Assembly: GCA_031271525.1 (NCBI GenBank)
Contig: JAISVO010000044.1
Location: 1 to 11,326, forward strand
Length of the DNA: 11,326 nucleotides
Origin: Oscillospiraceae bacterium
GTDB taxonomy: Bacteria; Bacillota; Clostridia; Oscillospirales; UBA929
Direction: 5' to 3'
A program made the translations under genes and the position numbers. The notes under the pieces are model-generated. The model was given only the letters and a program-made list of their open reading frames with translations, made no database searches and had not been told where the DNA came from. Shown one piece after another: positions 1 to 5,049 of this stretch; position 1 is the stretch's first letter; each line of letters starts with the position of its first letter.

Positions 1-26
1 GCGAACGAGATGCTGGAAAACAGCAT
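1..26 (-). CDS. 5' end of a probable MBOAT (AlgI-like) membrane O-acyltransferase, cut by the window edge
   Basis: Only the first eight complete codons are present, read from ATG at 24-26 towards the left edge: Met-Leu-Phe-Ser-Ser-Ile-Ser-Phe. A GGAGGGG ribosome binding site (32-38) lies 5 bases before the ATG, and a good promoter lies upstream, so a gene clearly starts here. The MLFSS-hydrophobic start is typical of the MBOAT family (AlgI/DltB-type), multi-pass membrane enzymes that transfer acyl groups to extracellular polysaccharides. That identity is a guess from eight residues; any membrane protein with a similar start would fit. The gene follows the Crp/Fnr regulator on the same strand and may be its target. 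Confidence 0.45.
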
Positions 27-58
27 AATGACCCCTCCAAAGCTCAGTTTACGGGGAT

Positions 59-87
59 ATTATACCTCTGCCCACGGGATATATCCA
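59..87 (-). promoter_or_regulatory. Sigma-A-type promoter of the left-edge gene
   Basis: Read on the minus strand, a perfect -10 TATAAT (59-64) is preceded by a 17-base spacer and a -35 of TGGATA (82-87, four of six matches to TTGACA). It lies about 33 bases upstream of the ATG at 24-26 and before its ribosome binding site, so the position fits. The leader would be roughly 25 bases. Spacing and -10 match support a housekeeping promoter; no transcript data are available. Confidence 0.7.
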
Positions 88-100
88 GTGATTTTATCAC
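88..100. promoter_or_regulatory. Inverted repeat abutting the -35 box, candidate Crp/Fnr operator
   Basis: GTGATTTTATCAC is an inverted repeat with 5-base arms (GTGAT/ATCAC) around three T bases, directly adjacent to the -35 hexamer. The arms resemble Crp/Fnr half-sites (TGTGA, TTGAT), but the spacing is shorter than in the classical E. coli sites. A Crp/Fnr gene lies 64 bases away. Position beside the -35 would suit a class II activator or a repressor. The regulatory role is inference. Confidence 0.4.
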
Positions 101-163
101 AGCAAAACAAGAGCGCCCCGTCTTAGCCGCCCAAAAGATAAGGGGATTCGCTTGTGCGTTTAC

Positions 164-883
164 TTAATACAGATCCGGGTAAATTGTCCGGCTGACCTCA
201 CCGAGGTATTCGCCGCGTATTTGGATGAGTTCTTTCATCTTGAGGATCTCGATCCGGCCCCGCAGCAGGGCGACGACCCCATCCTGCTGGAATTGGTTTA
301 AGAGCCTTGTGACGACCTCTCGCGCGGTGCCAAGATCCGCCGCGATCCGTTCATGGGTGATCGCGAACATCGAAGAAGACGCGAAGTGGCTCTGCTCGAT
401 CAATTCGTTCGCGAGTCTCGCTCCCATGCCGCTGAACGCGACCGACTCCATAATCCGCAGAACCTGCGAAAACCGATGCTGCATCTCGCGGATCAAGACG
501 TCTTTCACCGCAGGGCTACCGCACAATTCCCGGCATACCGAGCGCGGGATCACAAGGAACTCACAAGCGCTCTCGGTCTCTATGCTCAGCGGACCCGGAG
601 GATCCAGCAACCCACTGATCCCAAACGTGTAAACATCCCCGGGTAAAATCCGTTTCAAGGTCAGCTGTTTGCCGTCCGGGGAACTGATAAACACACGCGC
701 CATCCCCTGCCGGAGGACCTGTATACCGGGACTCAAGTCATCTGTGCCGCTGGGGATAATTGTCTTTGGCTTATATATGTTCAGCTTGGCGCTGCTTACA
801 GCCTTATTCTGATCCTGTGCCGACAAGCAGTCCCAATAGGGTAGCCCTTTCCGGAGAATATCCCGAAAACCAGTCTGATCCAT
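164..883 (-). CDS. Crp/Fnr-family transcriptional regulator
   Basis: A 239-residue DNA-binding regulator, normal length for the family. Residues about 35-118 form the cyclic-nucleotide-type beta barrel (Gly-rich turns, then the IETES and FLVIPR strands). Next comes the long dimerisation helix (about 125-150), then a C-terminal winged helix-turn-helix at about 173-215 with the recognition helix starting GTAREVVTRLL. The E. coli cAMP-contact motif is not seen, nor is an Fnr-type N-terminal iron-sulfur cysteine cluster, so the effector is unknown. The reading frame stays open to 1120, but ATG at 881-883 is preferred: AGGGGTG (890-896) lies 6 bases upstream, a promoter lies just behind, and the longer version would overlap the small gene at 1074-1226. 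It probably controls itself and/or the next gene on its strand, which runs off the left edge. Confidence 0.9.
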   Translation of the reverse strand: MDQTGFRDILRKGLPYWDCLSAQDQNKAVSSAKLNIYKPKTIIPSGTDDLSPGIQVLRQGMARVFISSPDGKQLTLKRILPGDVYTFGISGLLDPPGPLSIETESACEFLVIPRSVCRELCGSPAVKDVLIREMQHRFSQVLRIMESVAFSGMGARLANELIEQSHFASSSMFAITHERIAADLGTAREVVTRLLNQFQQDGVVALLRGRIEILKMKELIQIRGEYLGEVSRTIYPDLY

Positions 884-911
884 CCTGCACACCCCTATCT
901 TCAGTAATAAC

Positions 912-942
912 AGTATAAGGTATGCAGTGACTGCCGGGTCAA
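912..942 (-). promoter_or_regulatory. Promoter of the Crp/Fnr gene with internal palindrome
   Basis: On the minus strand, -35 TTGACC (937-942) and -10 TATACT (912-917) each match five of six consensus bases, with a slightly long 19-base spacer. The predicted start lies about 20 bases before the Crp/Fnr ATG. The spacer holds the 11-base palindrome GCAGTGACTGC (924-934), a possible operator for autoregulation. The long spacer would suit activation by a DNA-distorting regulator; that is inference. Confidence 0.6.
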
Positions 943-1073
943 GGGTTATCTTGTAAAAGTGTGGGCTTATTTGGTCTTTCCATACAGCCGGGCGGGAACC
1001 GGTTGGTCCTGAGGAGTTTTTTGTGAGCATTATGAAGACCTTTGCCACTTTAAAAAGTTTCGGCGGCTTATTG

Positions 1074-1226
1074 TTACAATTTGTGACCTTTCTCGGGGAA
1101 TTGGACGGGATTATCGGCAAAAACCGAAAAATATTCGGTGAGAACTGAGGTCAGGTCCTTCTCCCCCGCGTGGGTGACGGTTACCGTCACGCCGTCCTGT
1201 GTTTGAAATGTGTCTGGCTTTTCCAT
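1074..1226 (-). CDS. Small hypothetical protein, 50 residues
   Basis: A complete reading frame with ATG at 1224-1226 and TAA at 1074-1076; GGGAGG (1237-1242) sits 10 bases upstream as a ribosome binding site. The product is acidic and soluble. It has an alternating Val-Thr stretch (GVTVTVTHAG) likely to form a beta strand, then a helix-like segment (KDLTSVLTEYFSVF) and a polar end. There is no signal peptide, membrane segment or cysteine pair. It is divergent from protein A, 85 bases away, and lies outside the recombinase's transcription unit. Small genes of this size often sit beside serine recombinases in Firmicute mobile elements, so a recombination-directionality or regulatory role is conceivable, but I do not recognise the family. 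Confidence 0.6.
   Translation of the reverse strand: MEKPDTFQTQDGVTVTVTHAGEKDLTSVLTEYFSVFADNPVQFPEKGHKL
1174..1190. repeat. 17-base palindrome within the small gene
   Basis: GTGACGGT-T-ACCGTCAC has two perfect 8-base arms around a single T. It lies inside the 50-residue gene and coincides with its Val-Thr-Val-Thr codons, which may explain part of the symmetry. The TGACGG half-site recurs in the inverted repeat at 1664-1694 on the other side of protein A. Confidence 0.6.
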
Positions 1227-1296
1227 TTTTCAGTCGCCTCCCGGTTGTGTTTCGTTTTAGCCCCAGCCGCGCCGTTCGAGGAAATTCCGCGCGCGA

Positions 1297-1305
1297 AGGA
1301 GGTGA
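1297..1305 (+). promoter_or_regulatory. Strong ribosome binding site of protein A
   Basis: AAGGAGGTG, near-perfect complementarity to the 16S rRNA tail, ends 6 bases before ATG at 1312. It fixes the start of protein A and suggests the gene is, or recently was, well translated. No convincing promoter hexamers were seen in 1227-1296. Confidence 0.85.
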
Positions 1306-1311
1306 GGTAAT

Positions 1312-1653
1312 ATGTCAATGCCCGCGTTCCCCGACCCGGGGTCGATTGTCACCCGCGAAGAAGCCGTGAATGCCGTTTTGATTTCCATCGCGCTGGAGGA
1401 GACCGCCCTAAGCCACATCATCAATGCCGAGGGGGAGAAGATCCAAGCGGCTCTGGAGCACGCCGATATGACGACGGTGCTGGAGGTCAACAAGAGTGTT
1501 GCGGTTGTGCTGGAGCAGATCACCGACATGCAGCTTGTTCTGACAAGGAAGCTCGATAAGCTCCTGCGTTACAAGTCGGCGGACCTCCCGGATCCCCCGG
1601 CTCAGCAGCGTCCGCCCTGTCCGCCGCCGGGGCCGGCAAGGCCCTGCAGGTAA
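1312..1653 (+). CDS. Protein A: SIALEE-type N-terminal domain protein, probably frameshifted
   Basis: A 113-residue product as read. Residues 1-90 form a mostly helical domain with the motifs SIALEE, LSHIIN, EGEK and LEVNKS. The same motifs in the same order open protein B (3393-4448), so the two are paralogues. From memory, such domains occur at the N-terminus of Firmicute collagen-like, probably spore- or cell-surface proteins; I could not verify this. After residue 88 the frame becomes Pro-rich and low complexity (PDPPAQQRPPCPPPGP), while the frame beginning at 1578 reads a collagen-like Gly-Pro-Pro-Gly-Ser-Pro-Gly-Ser stretch. Protein B has PPGATGAD at the equivalent place. The visible C-terminus is therefore probably a frameshift product. 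The next gene on the strand is the serine recombinase. Confidence 0.75.
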   Translation: MSMPAFPDPGSIVTREEAVNAVLISIALEETALSHIINAEGEKIQAALEHADMTTVLEVNKSVAVVLEQITDMQLVLTRKLDKLLRYKSADLPDPPAQQRPPCPPPGPARPCR

Positions 1654-1697
1654 AGTATAGAGGTGACGGCGAGTCTCTATGCCGCGCGCCGTCATAA
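1578..1697 (+). pseudogene. Out-of-frame collagen-like tail of protein A
   Basis: This frame (one base back from that of protein A) reads Gly-Gly-Pro-Pro-Gly-Ser-Pro-Gly-Ser, then an Ala/Ser/Gly stretch and KALQVKYRGDGESLCRAPS, ending at TAA 1695-1697. It starts where the homology between proteins A and B ends. A one-base deletion (or two-base insertion) near 1575-1580 would explain it. No obvious slippery heptamer is present, so programmed frameshifting is unlikely. An assembly error is also possible. Confidence 0.55.
1664..1694. repeat. 8-base inverted repeat between protein A and the recombinase
   Basis: TGACGGCG (1664-1671) and CGCCGTCA (1687-1694) form perfect arms with a 15-base loop, just before the TAA of the shifted protein A frame. 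No T-tract follows, so an intrinsic terminator is doubtful. It could be an mRNA hairpin, an operator or a recombinase binding site; nothing distinguishes these. Confidence 0.55.
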
Positions 1698-1750
1698 GGG
1701 GTAAATCCAGCGGTTTCCGCGACAGACTGCGGCCATAAAATTGAGTGGAA

Positions 1751-1759
1751 GGGAGGAGG
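1751..1759 (+). promoter_or_regulatory. Ribosome binding site deciding the recombinase start
   Basis: GGGAGGAGG lies 5 bases before GTG at 1765-1767. The alternative in-frame TTG at 1741 has no ribosome binding site in front of it, so the GTG is preferred. Confidence 0.75.
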
Positions 1760-1764
1760 AAAAG

Positions 1765-3339
1765 GTGAAAAGGGAATGGCGGGTGATCGCCTACGTCCGT
1801 TTGAGCGACGAGGACCGGGAAAAGCAGGAGGAGAGTCGGAGCATCGAGAACCAGCGGAAGTATCTGGAGCTGTACATCGAATCGATGAAGGCGCGGGGCG
1901 AGGTTATTACCGAGCACACCGTCATCAGCGATGACGGGAAGACGGGGACCGATACGGATCGTACGGGATTCCATCAGGTTATAGAGTTTTTACGCGCGAA
2001 GAAATACAACTGCCTGCTGGTCAGCGATTTGTCCCGGGGCTTTCGGAACATCAGCGACCAGACTTACTATTTGGAGGAATACTTCCCCCTGCACGGAATC
2101 CGCTTTATCAGCACAACCCTGCAGTATGTTGACAGCTTCCTCCTCCCCGGCTCGGCGATGAACCTCGGCGTCAAGATTCAGGGGATCACAAATGAGCAGT
2201 TCGCCTACGACACCTCGGTGAAGATACGCAGTAAGTTCGATTTGAAACGGAAGCTCGGGGAGTTCATCGGGGCCTTTGCGCCGTATGGATACAGCAAAGC
2301 CCCCGGCAACAGCGACCTCCTTGTCGTTGATCCCGAGGCGGCGGGCGTCGTCCGGGACATTTTCCGTTGGTACACGGAAGACCTGAGCAGTATGAGCGCC
2401 ATCGTGCGGAAACTGAACGCCATCGGCATCCCCAACCCAACGAAGTATAAAAACGAGCGAGGGGAGAATCTGCGAAACCCGCTGGGAAACGACGGGCTTT
2501 GGAGCGCAAGCTCGGTGCGCCGGGTATTGACAAACGAGGTCTACCTCGGGCGGATGGTGCAGGGCCGGGAGGAAATCATCAATTACAAGGTGCATAAATC
2601 GCGCAAGCTTCCCAAAGAGGATTGGGTCGTCGTCGAAGGGACACACGAGCCGGTGGTCGCCGCAGAGATTTTCGAGAAAGCACGGCAGTTGTTGAGTTTG
2701 AATGTCCGGGCTTGCTCGGACGGTTCCGTCTACCCTCTGGCGGGGCTTTTGAAGTGCGGACAGTGCCGCAAGGCAATGAGCCGGAAGTCGTCCAAGGGGC
2801 GGGTGTACTACTGCTGCCGGACCTACCGGGAAAAAGGGAAGCAGTTCTGCTCGCCCCACTCCATCCGGGAGGATGTCCTCTTTTCGGCCGTGCTGGAGGC
2901 CGTCAACCGTCAGGTGCGGGGGCATGGCCCCCTCCTGCCCCGTCTCCTCGCGGCTTCTCCCCGGCCGTCTTCGGCCCGGCTCCGGACCGACACATGGAAG
3001 CGGACCGAACAAGCCCTCGCGACCGAGCTTTCGGTCTTCGACAAGGTCTACTACGACTACGCGAAGGGACTCATCTCACAAGAACAGTTTCTGCGGATCC
3101 GAACGCTGTGCGAAAAACGCCAAACCGAGCTGGAAGCCCTGCTGGAGTCGGCGAAGGACACCGAAGAAACAAAAAGCGCAGCCCCTGAATCGGCAGAGCT
3201 GCAATCGTTTATCGAGACCTCGCGGTTTACCGGGCTGACCCGACGGCTCGCGTTCCACTTGATCGAGTCGGTACAAGTTCACGGCGGCGGACTTGTGGAG
3301 GTGCGGTTTACCTTCGCCGAACCTGCGGTGTGCTTATAA
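1765..3339 (+). CDS. Large serine recombinase (site-specific integrase/resolvase family)
   Basis: A 524-residue, apparently intact recombinase that cuts and rejoins DNA through a serine-DNA covalent intermediate. The N-terminal catalytic domain begins AYVRLSDEDR with the nucleophile at Ser14. It continues with a DDGKTGTDTDRTGF segment and the active-site region DLSRGFRN (Arg91, Arg94). A central 'recombinase' DNA-binding domain (about 160-300, including GEFIGAFAPYGY) follows. Next is a zinc ribbon (KCGQC at 331-334, with further cysteines near 350 and 362), then a helical, coiled-coil-like segment (about 410-465) and a short tail. This order matches the TnpX/TndX group. It is convergent with protein B and follows protein A. 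Family members integrate or excise mobile elements, and some invert DNA; which applies here is not shown. No other conjugation, phage or cargo genes are visible. Confidence 0.95.
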   Translation: MKREWRVIAYVRLSDEDREKQEESRSIENQRKYLELYIESMKARGEVITEHTVISDDGKTGTDTDRTGFHQVIEFLRAKKYNCLLVSDLSRGFRNISDQTYYLEEYFPLHGIRFISTTLQYVDSFLLPGSAMNLGVKIQGITNEQFAYDTSVKIRSKFDLKRKLGEFIGAFAPYGYSKAPGNSDLLVVDPEAAGVVRDIFRWYTEDLSSMSAIVRKLNAIGIPNPTKYKNERGENLRNPLGNDGLWSASSVRRVLTNEVYLGRMVQGREEIINYKVHKSRKLPKEDWVVVEGTHEPVVAAEIFEKARQLLSLNVRACSDGSVYPLAGLLKCGQCRKAMSRKSSKGRVYYCCRTYREKGKQFCSPHSIREDVLFSAVLEAVNRQVRGHGPLLPRLLAASPRPSSARLRTDTWKRTEQALATELSVFDKVYYDYAKGLISQEQFLRIRTLCEKRQTELEALLESAKDTEETKSAAPESAELQSFIETSRFTGLTRRLAFHLIESVQVHGGGLVEVRFTFAEPAVCL

Positions 3340-3359
3340 AACGCCGCTGCTGGTACGTT

Positions 3360-3375
3360 GGGCGGATGCCCGCCC
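3360..3375. terminator. GC-rich hairpin in the convergent gap, weak terminator candidate
   Basis: GGGCGG-ATGC-CCGCCC forms a 6-base-pair hairpin in the 53-base gap between the stops of the recombinase and of protein B. Its position between convergent genes suits a bidirectional terminator, but neither side has a real T-run. Confidence 0.35.
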
Positions 3376-3392
3376 GCTCGGGAAAATCTTCG

Positions 3393-4448
3393 TTAGGCAT
3401 CAAAGATGTCCGAATCCGCCCAGAGTGCGGGATAGAGCAGCCCGTTCCCTCCGGTGGTGCCGTCCACGCCCGCTTGGAATACCTTTCCGGAGGCGCTGAG
3501 GCTTGACACCATGTCGCTTGTCGTTCCGGGGGAACGGAGCCAGAGCTGGTTTCCCTCCGGGATCGAGAGCTTCGCGAAGTTGCTCTGCGCCGCTTGCGTA
3601 CTGTCGGAGACATTGTCGCCGCCCCAGCCATATTGGTTAGAGATAAAATTAGCCGCTTCGCCGTAGCTCAGCGCGAAGGCGACATCCTGCCCGGCGGGGT
3701 CGACGCTGTCCGTAGGCTTGCTGAAGCTGTCATCCTTGCCGCCGGGACCTGCCGTGCCGACGCCCGTTTTCGTGAGCGCGTCGCTCTTGACGGCAAAGCT
3801 TCGCAGGTTGGCGTTTGCCGGAAGTTTATCCGCGCTGGCAGAACCCATGAACCAATCGTTGATCTTCTGACGGGTCCGGGAGTTGTCATAACTGTTGTCG
3901 GTGCCGAACACCCCCGCCTGATAGTCCGGGTTGCCTTGCTGCGCTCCCGCCGCGAAGGTGTTGATGAACTGCGTACGAACGAGCAGCGAGTAGCCGCCGT
4001 TCCGGGCGATCTCCACCCAAGGCGCGCCGTCGCCGGTCTGCTCGGGGGTCAGGATCCTGCCTTCAATCGGGGTCGGGGTGTCGGTGATCGGCGGCTTCTC
4101 CGGTTTTTTCGGCGGCGTGTCGGCTCCGGTGGCGCCGGGGGGCTGCCGGTTCTTGAAATAGGCGCTCAACGCCGAGGTCATCTTCGCGAAGAGGAACATT
4201 TGGTTTTGGCTCACCGCCTCCAGCATCTCCTTGATGCTTTCGTTCACCTCCAGAATTTCGGCGATGGTGGGGGTTTCGGTCAGCTTGACGTTTTCCAAGG
4301 TGCCCAAAATGTATTGCAGCTTCTCCCCCTCCGAGTTGAGGATGTGGCTCAGGCCGATTTCCTCCATCGCGATGGAGGTGAGGATTTGGGAGATCGAATC
4401 CTCGACGGTGTACCCTTCCGGCTTATCCGGAAACGTTGGCAATGACAA
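3393..4448 (-). CDS. Protein B: SIALEE-type domain, collagen-like stub and DUF6273-like lectin-type domain
   Basis: A 351-residue protein. Residues 1-95 carry the same helical domain as protein A (SIAMEE, LSHILN, SEGEK, LEVNES). A short QPPGATGAD stub and a Pro/Thr/Lys-rich linker follow to about 130. The rest resembles DUF6273 domains: a GGYSLLVRT strand, a NSRTRQKINDWF segment, a FALSYGEA motif, WLRSPG, and a terminal LLYPALW. Such domains are thought to share the formylglycine-enzyme/C-type-lectin fold. There is no signal peptide, so the N-terminal domain may direct assembly on the spore or cell surface; this is inference. The start is TTG at 4446-4448, with AAGGGG about 11 bases upstream. 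The gene is 70 bases downstream of yycI on the same strand, but motifs upstream suggest its own promoter. Confidence 0.75.
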   Translation of the reverse strand: MSLPTFPDKPEGYTVEDSISQILTSIAMEEIGLSHILNSEGEKLQYILGTLENVKLTETPTIAEILEVNESIKEMLEAVSQNQMFLFAKMTSALSAYFKNRQPPGATGADTPPKKPEKPPITDTPTPIEGRILTPEQTGDGAPWVEIARNGGYSLLVRTQFINTFAAGAQQGNPDYQAGVFGTDNSYDNSRTRQKINDWFMGSASADKLPANANLRSFAVKSDALTKTGVGTAGPGGKDDSFSKPTDSVDPAGQDVAFALSYGEAANFISNQYGWGGDNVSDSTQAAQSNFAKLSIPEGNQLWLRSPGTTSDMVSSLSASGKVFQAGVDGTTGGNGLLYPALWADSDIFDA

Positions 4449-4502
4449 AGTGTATCTTCCCCTTTACAAAAGTTTAGAGGTCTCCTTTGTCATAGTATGA
4501 CA
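4442..4502. promoter_or_regulatory. Inverted repeats and possible promoter upstream of protein B
   Basis: TGTCATAGTATGACA (4488-4502) is a 15-base palindrome with perfect 7-base arms. Separately, ATGACAAAG (4442-4450) and CTTTGTCAT (4485-4493) form a 9-base inverted repeat, the first arm overlapping the TTG start codon. The hexamer ATGACA/TGTCAT thus occurs three times in 61 bases. On the minus strand the palindrome contains CATACTA, the -10 consensus of the forespore sigma-G in Bacillus, but no good -35 is present. Possible roles are an operator, a start-codon-masking RNA hairpin or a recombination site. Confidence 0.45.
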
Positions 4503-4518
4503 GGGCGCGTTTGTGTTG

Positions 4519-5049
4519 CTACGCCGCGAATACATAATACGCAAGTCCCGAGATGGTAAACCGCCAGCAGGGTGTCAGGCGGATCGCGTCGGTGGCGTAA
4601 GACTCTGCGGAATAACCCAGTTCGCACAGCTCCAGCGTCTGCCCGGTCAGGCTCCAGCTCTCGGTCAGGCGGAGCAGACAGGCTCCGGCGGATAAGGATT
4701 CCCTGCCGTCCACCGGAAGCTCGGTCCCCCACGCCTGTCCTGCCGCAGGCGATACGGTCTCCGAGGAAACCGGGCTGACGGTCTGCTCCCACACCGGGAG
4801 TCCGTTGACTTCGGTTTTGAGCGCGCCGCCGGGGATTTGCTCCGCGTCGTAGGTCATTGAGGTGATTTTCGGGAGCTGCTCTGGCTCCGCGTGAAGCCCG
4901 TTCTGTTCCAGAAGGGCGCATAGCTCGACCCCGGCGCGGGTTTCCCCCGTCCGCATCTGCGTCTCCCGATAGAGCCACAACCCCCCAAGGATTAGATTGA
5001 CCGCGAGCAGGAGGAGGAGGAGCACCGTCTTGGCTGTTTTCCAGTTCAT
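4519..5049 (-). CDS. yycI: YycI-like regulator of the WalRK system
   Basis: A 176-residue protein with a short cytoplasmic N-terminus, one membrane helix (about 8-26, Leu-rich) and an extracytoplasmic domain. In Bacillus, YycI (WalI) acts with YycH in the membrane to control the WalK sensor kinase. The identification rests on topology and position: the ATG overlaps the yycH stop as ATGA, directly after walR-walK-yycH. It is shorter than the Bacillus protein (about 280 residues), and sequence similarity is not obvious by eye. The frame is open upstream to 5103, but the Met at 5047-5049 directly precedes the membrane helix and gives the coupled ATGA start. Confidence 0.7.
   Translation of the reverse strand: MNWKTAKTVLLLLLLAVNLILGGLWLYRETQMRTGETRAGVELCALLEQNGLHAEPEQLPKITSMTYDAEQIPGGALKTEVNGLPVWEQTVSPVSSETVSPAAGQAWGTELPVDGRESLSAGACLLRLTESWSLTGQTLELCELGYSAESYATDAIRLTPCWRFTISGLAYYVFAA

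Noticed and set aside
116..155. Terminator after the Crp/Fnr gene (CCCC..CTTA / TAAGGGG hairpin).
   Set aside because: The stem is short and bulged, and no T-run follows.
884..1120. N-terminal extension of the Crp/Fnr gene by 79 codons to 1120, including a hydrophobic stretch.
   Set aside because: It overlaps a well-formed small gene and the promoter at 912-942, has no family resemblance, and ATG 883 has its own ribosome binding site.
1074..3392. Attachment-site duplication bounding a recombinase element.
   Set aside because: Comparison by eye of the flanks of the small gene/protein A/recombinase block found no matching direct repeat. A dot-plot is needed to exclude short ones.
3594..4445. 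Long plus-strand reading frame opposite protein B, and similar long frames opposite the recombinase and wal genes.
   Set aside because: These are antisense shadows of GC-rich genes: Arg/Gly/Pro-rich, no domains, no ribosome binding sites.
3393..4448. A diversity-generating retroelement with protein B as target.
   Set aside because: No reverse transcriptase, accessory gene or template repeat is visible in the window; kept only as something to check elsewhere.
4485..4493. A leader mini-ORF (ATG at 4491-4493, nine codons) upstream of protein B.
   Set aside because: It has no ribosome binding site, and its ATG is part of the palindrome and possible -10 region, so it may not be transcribed.
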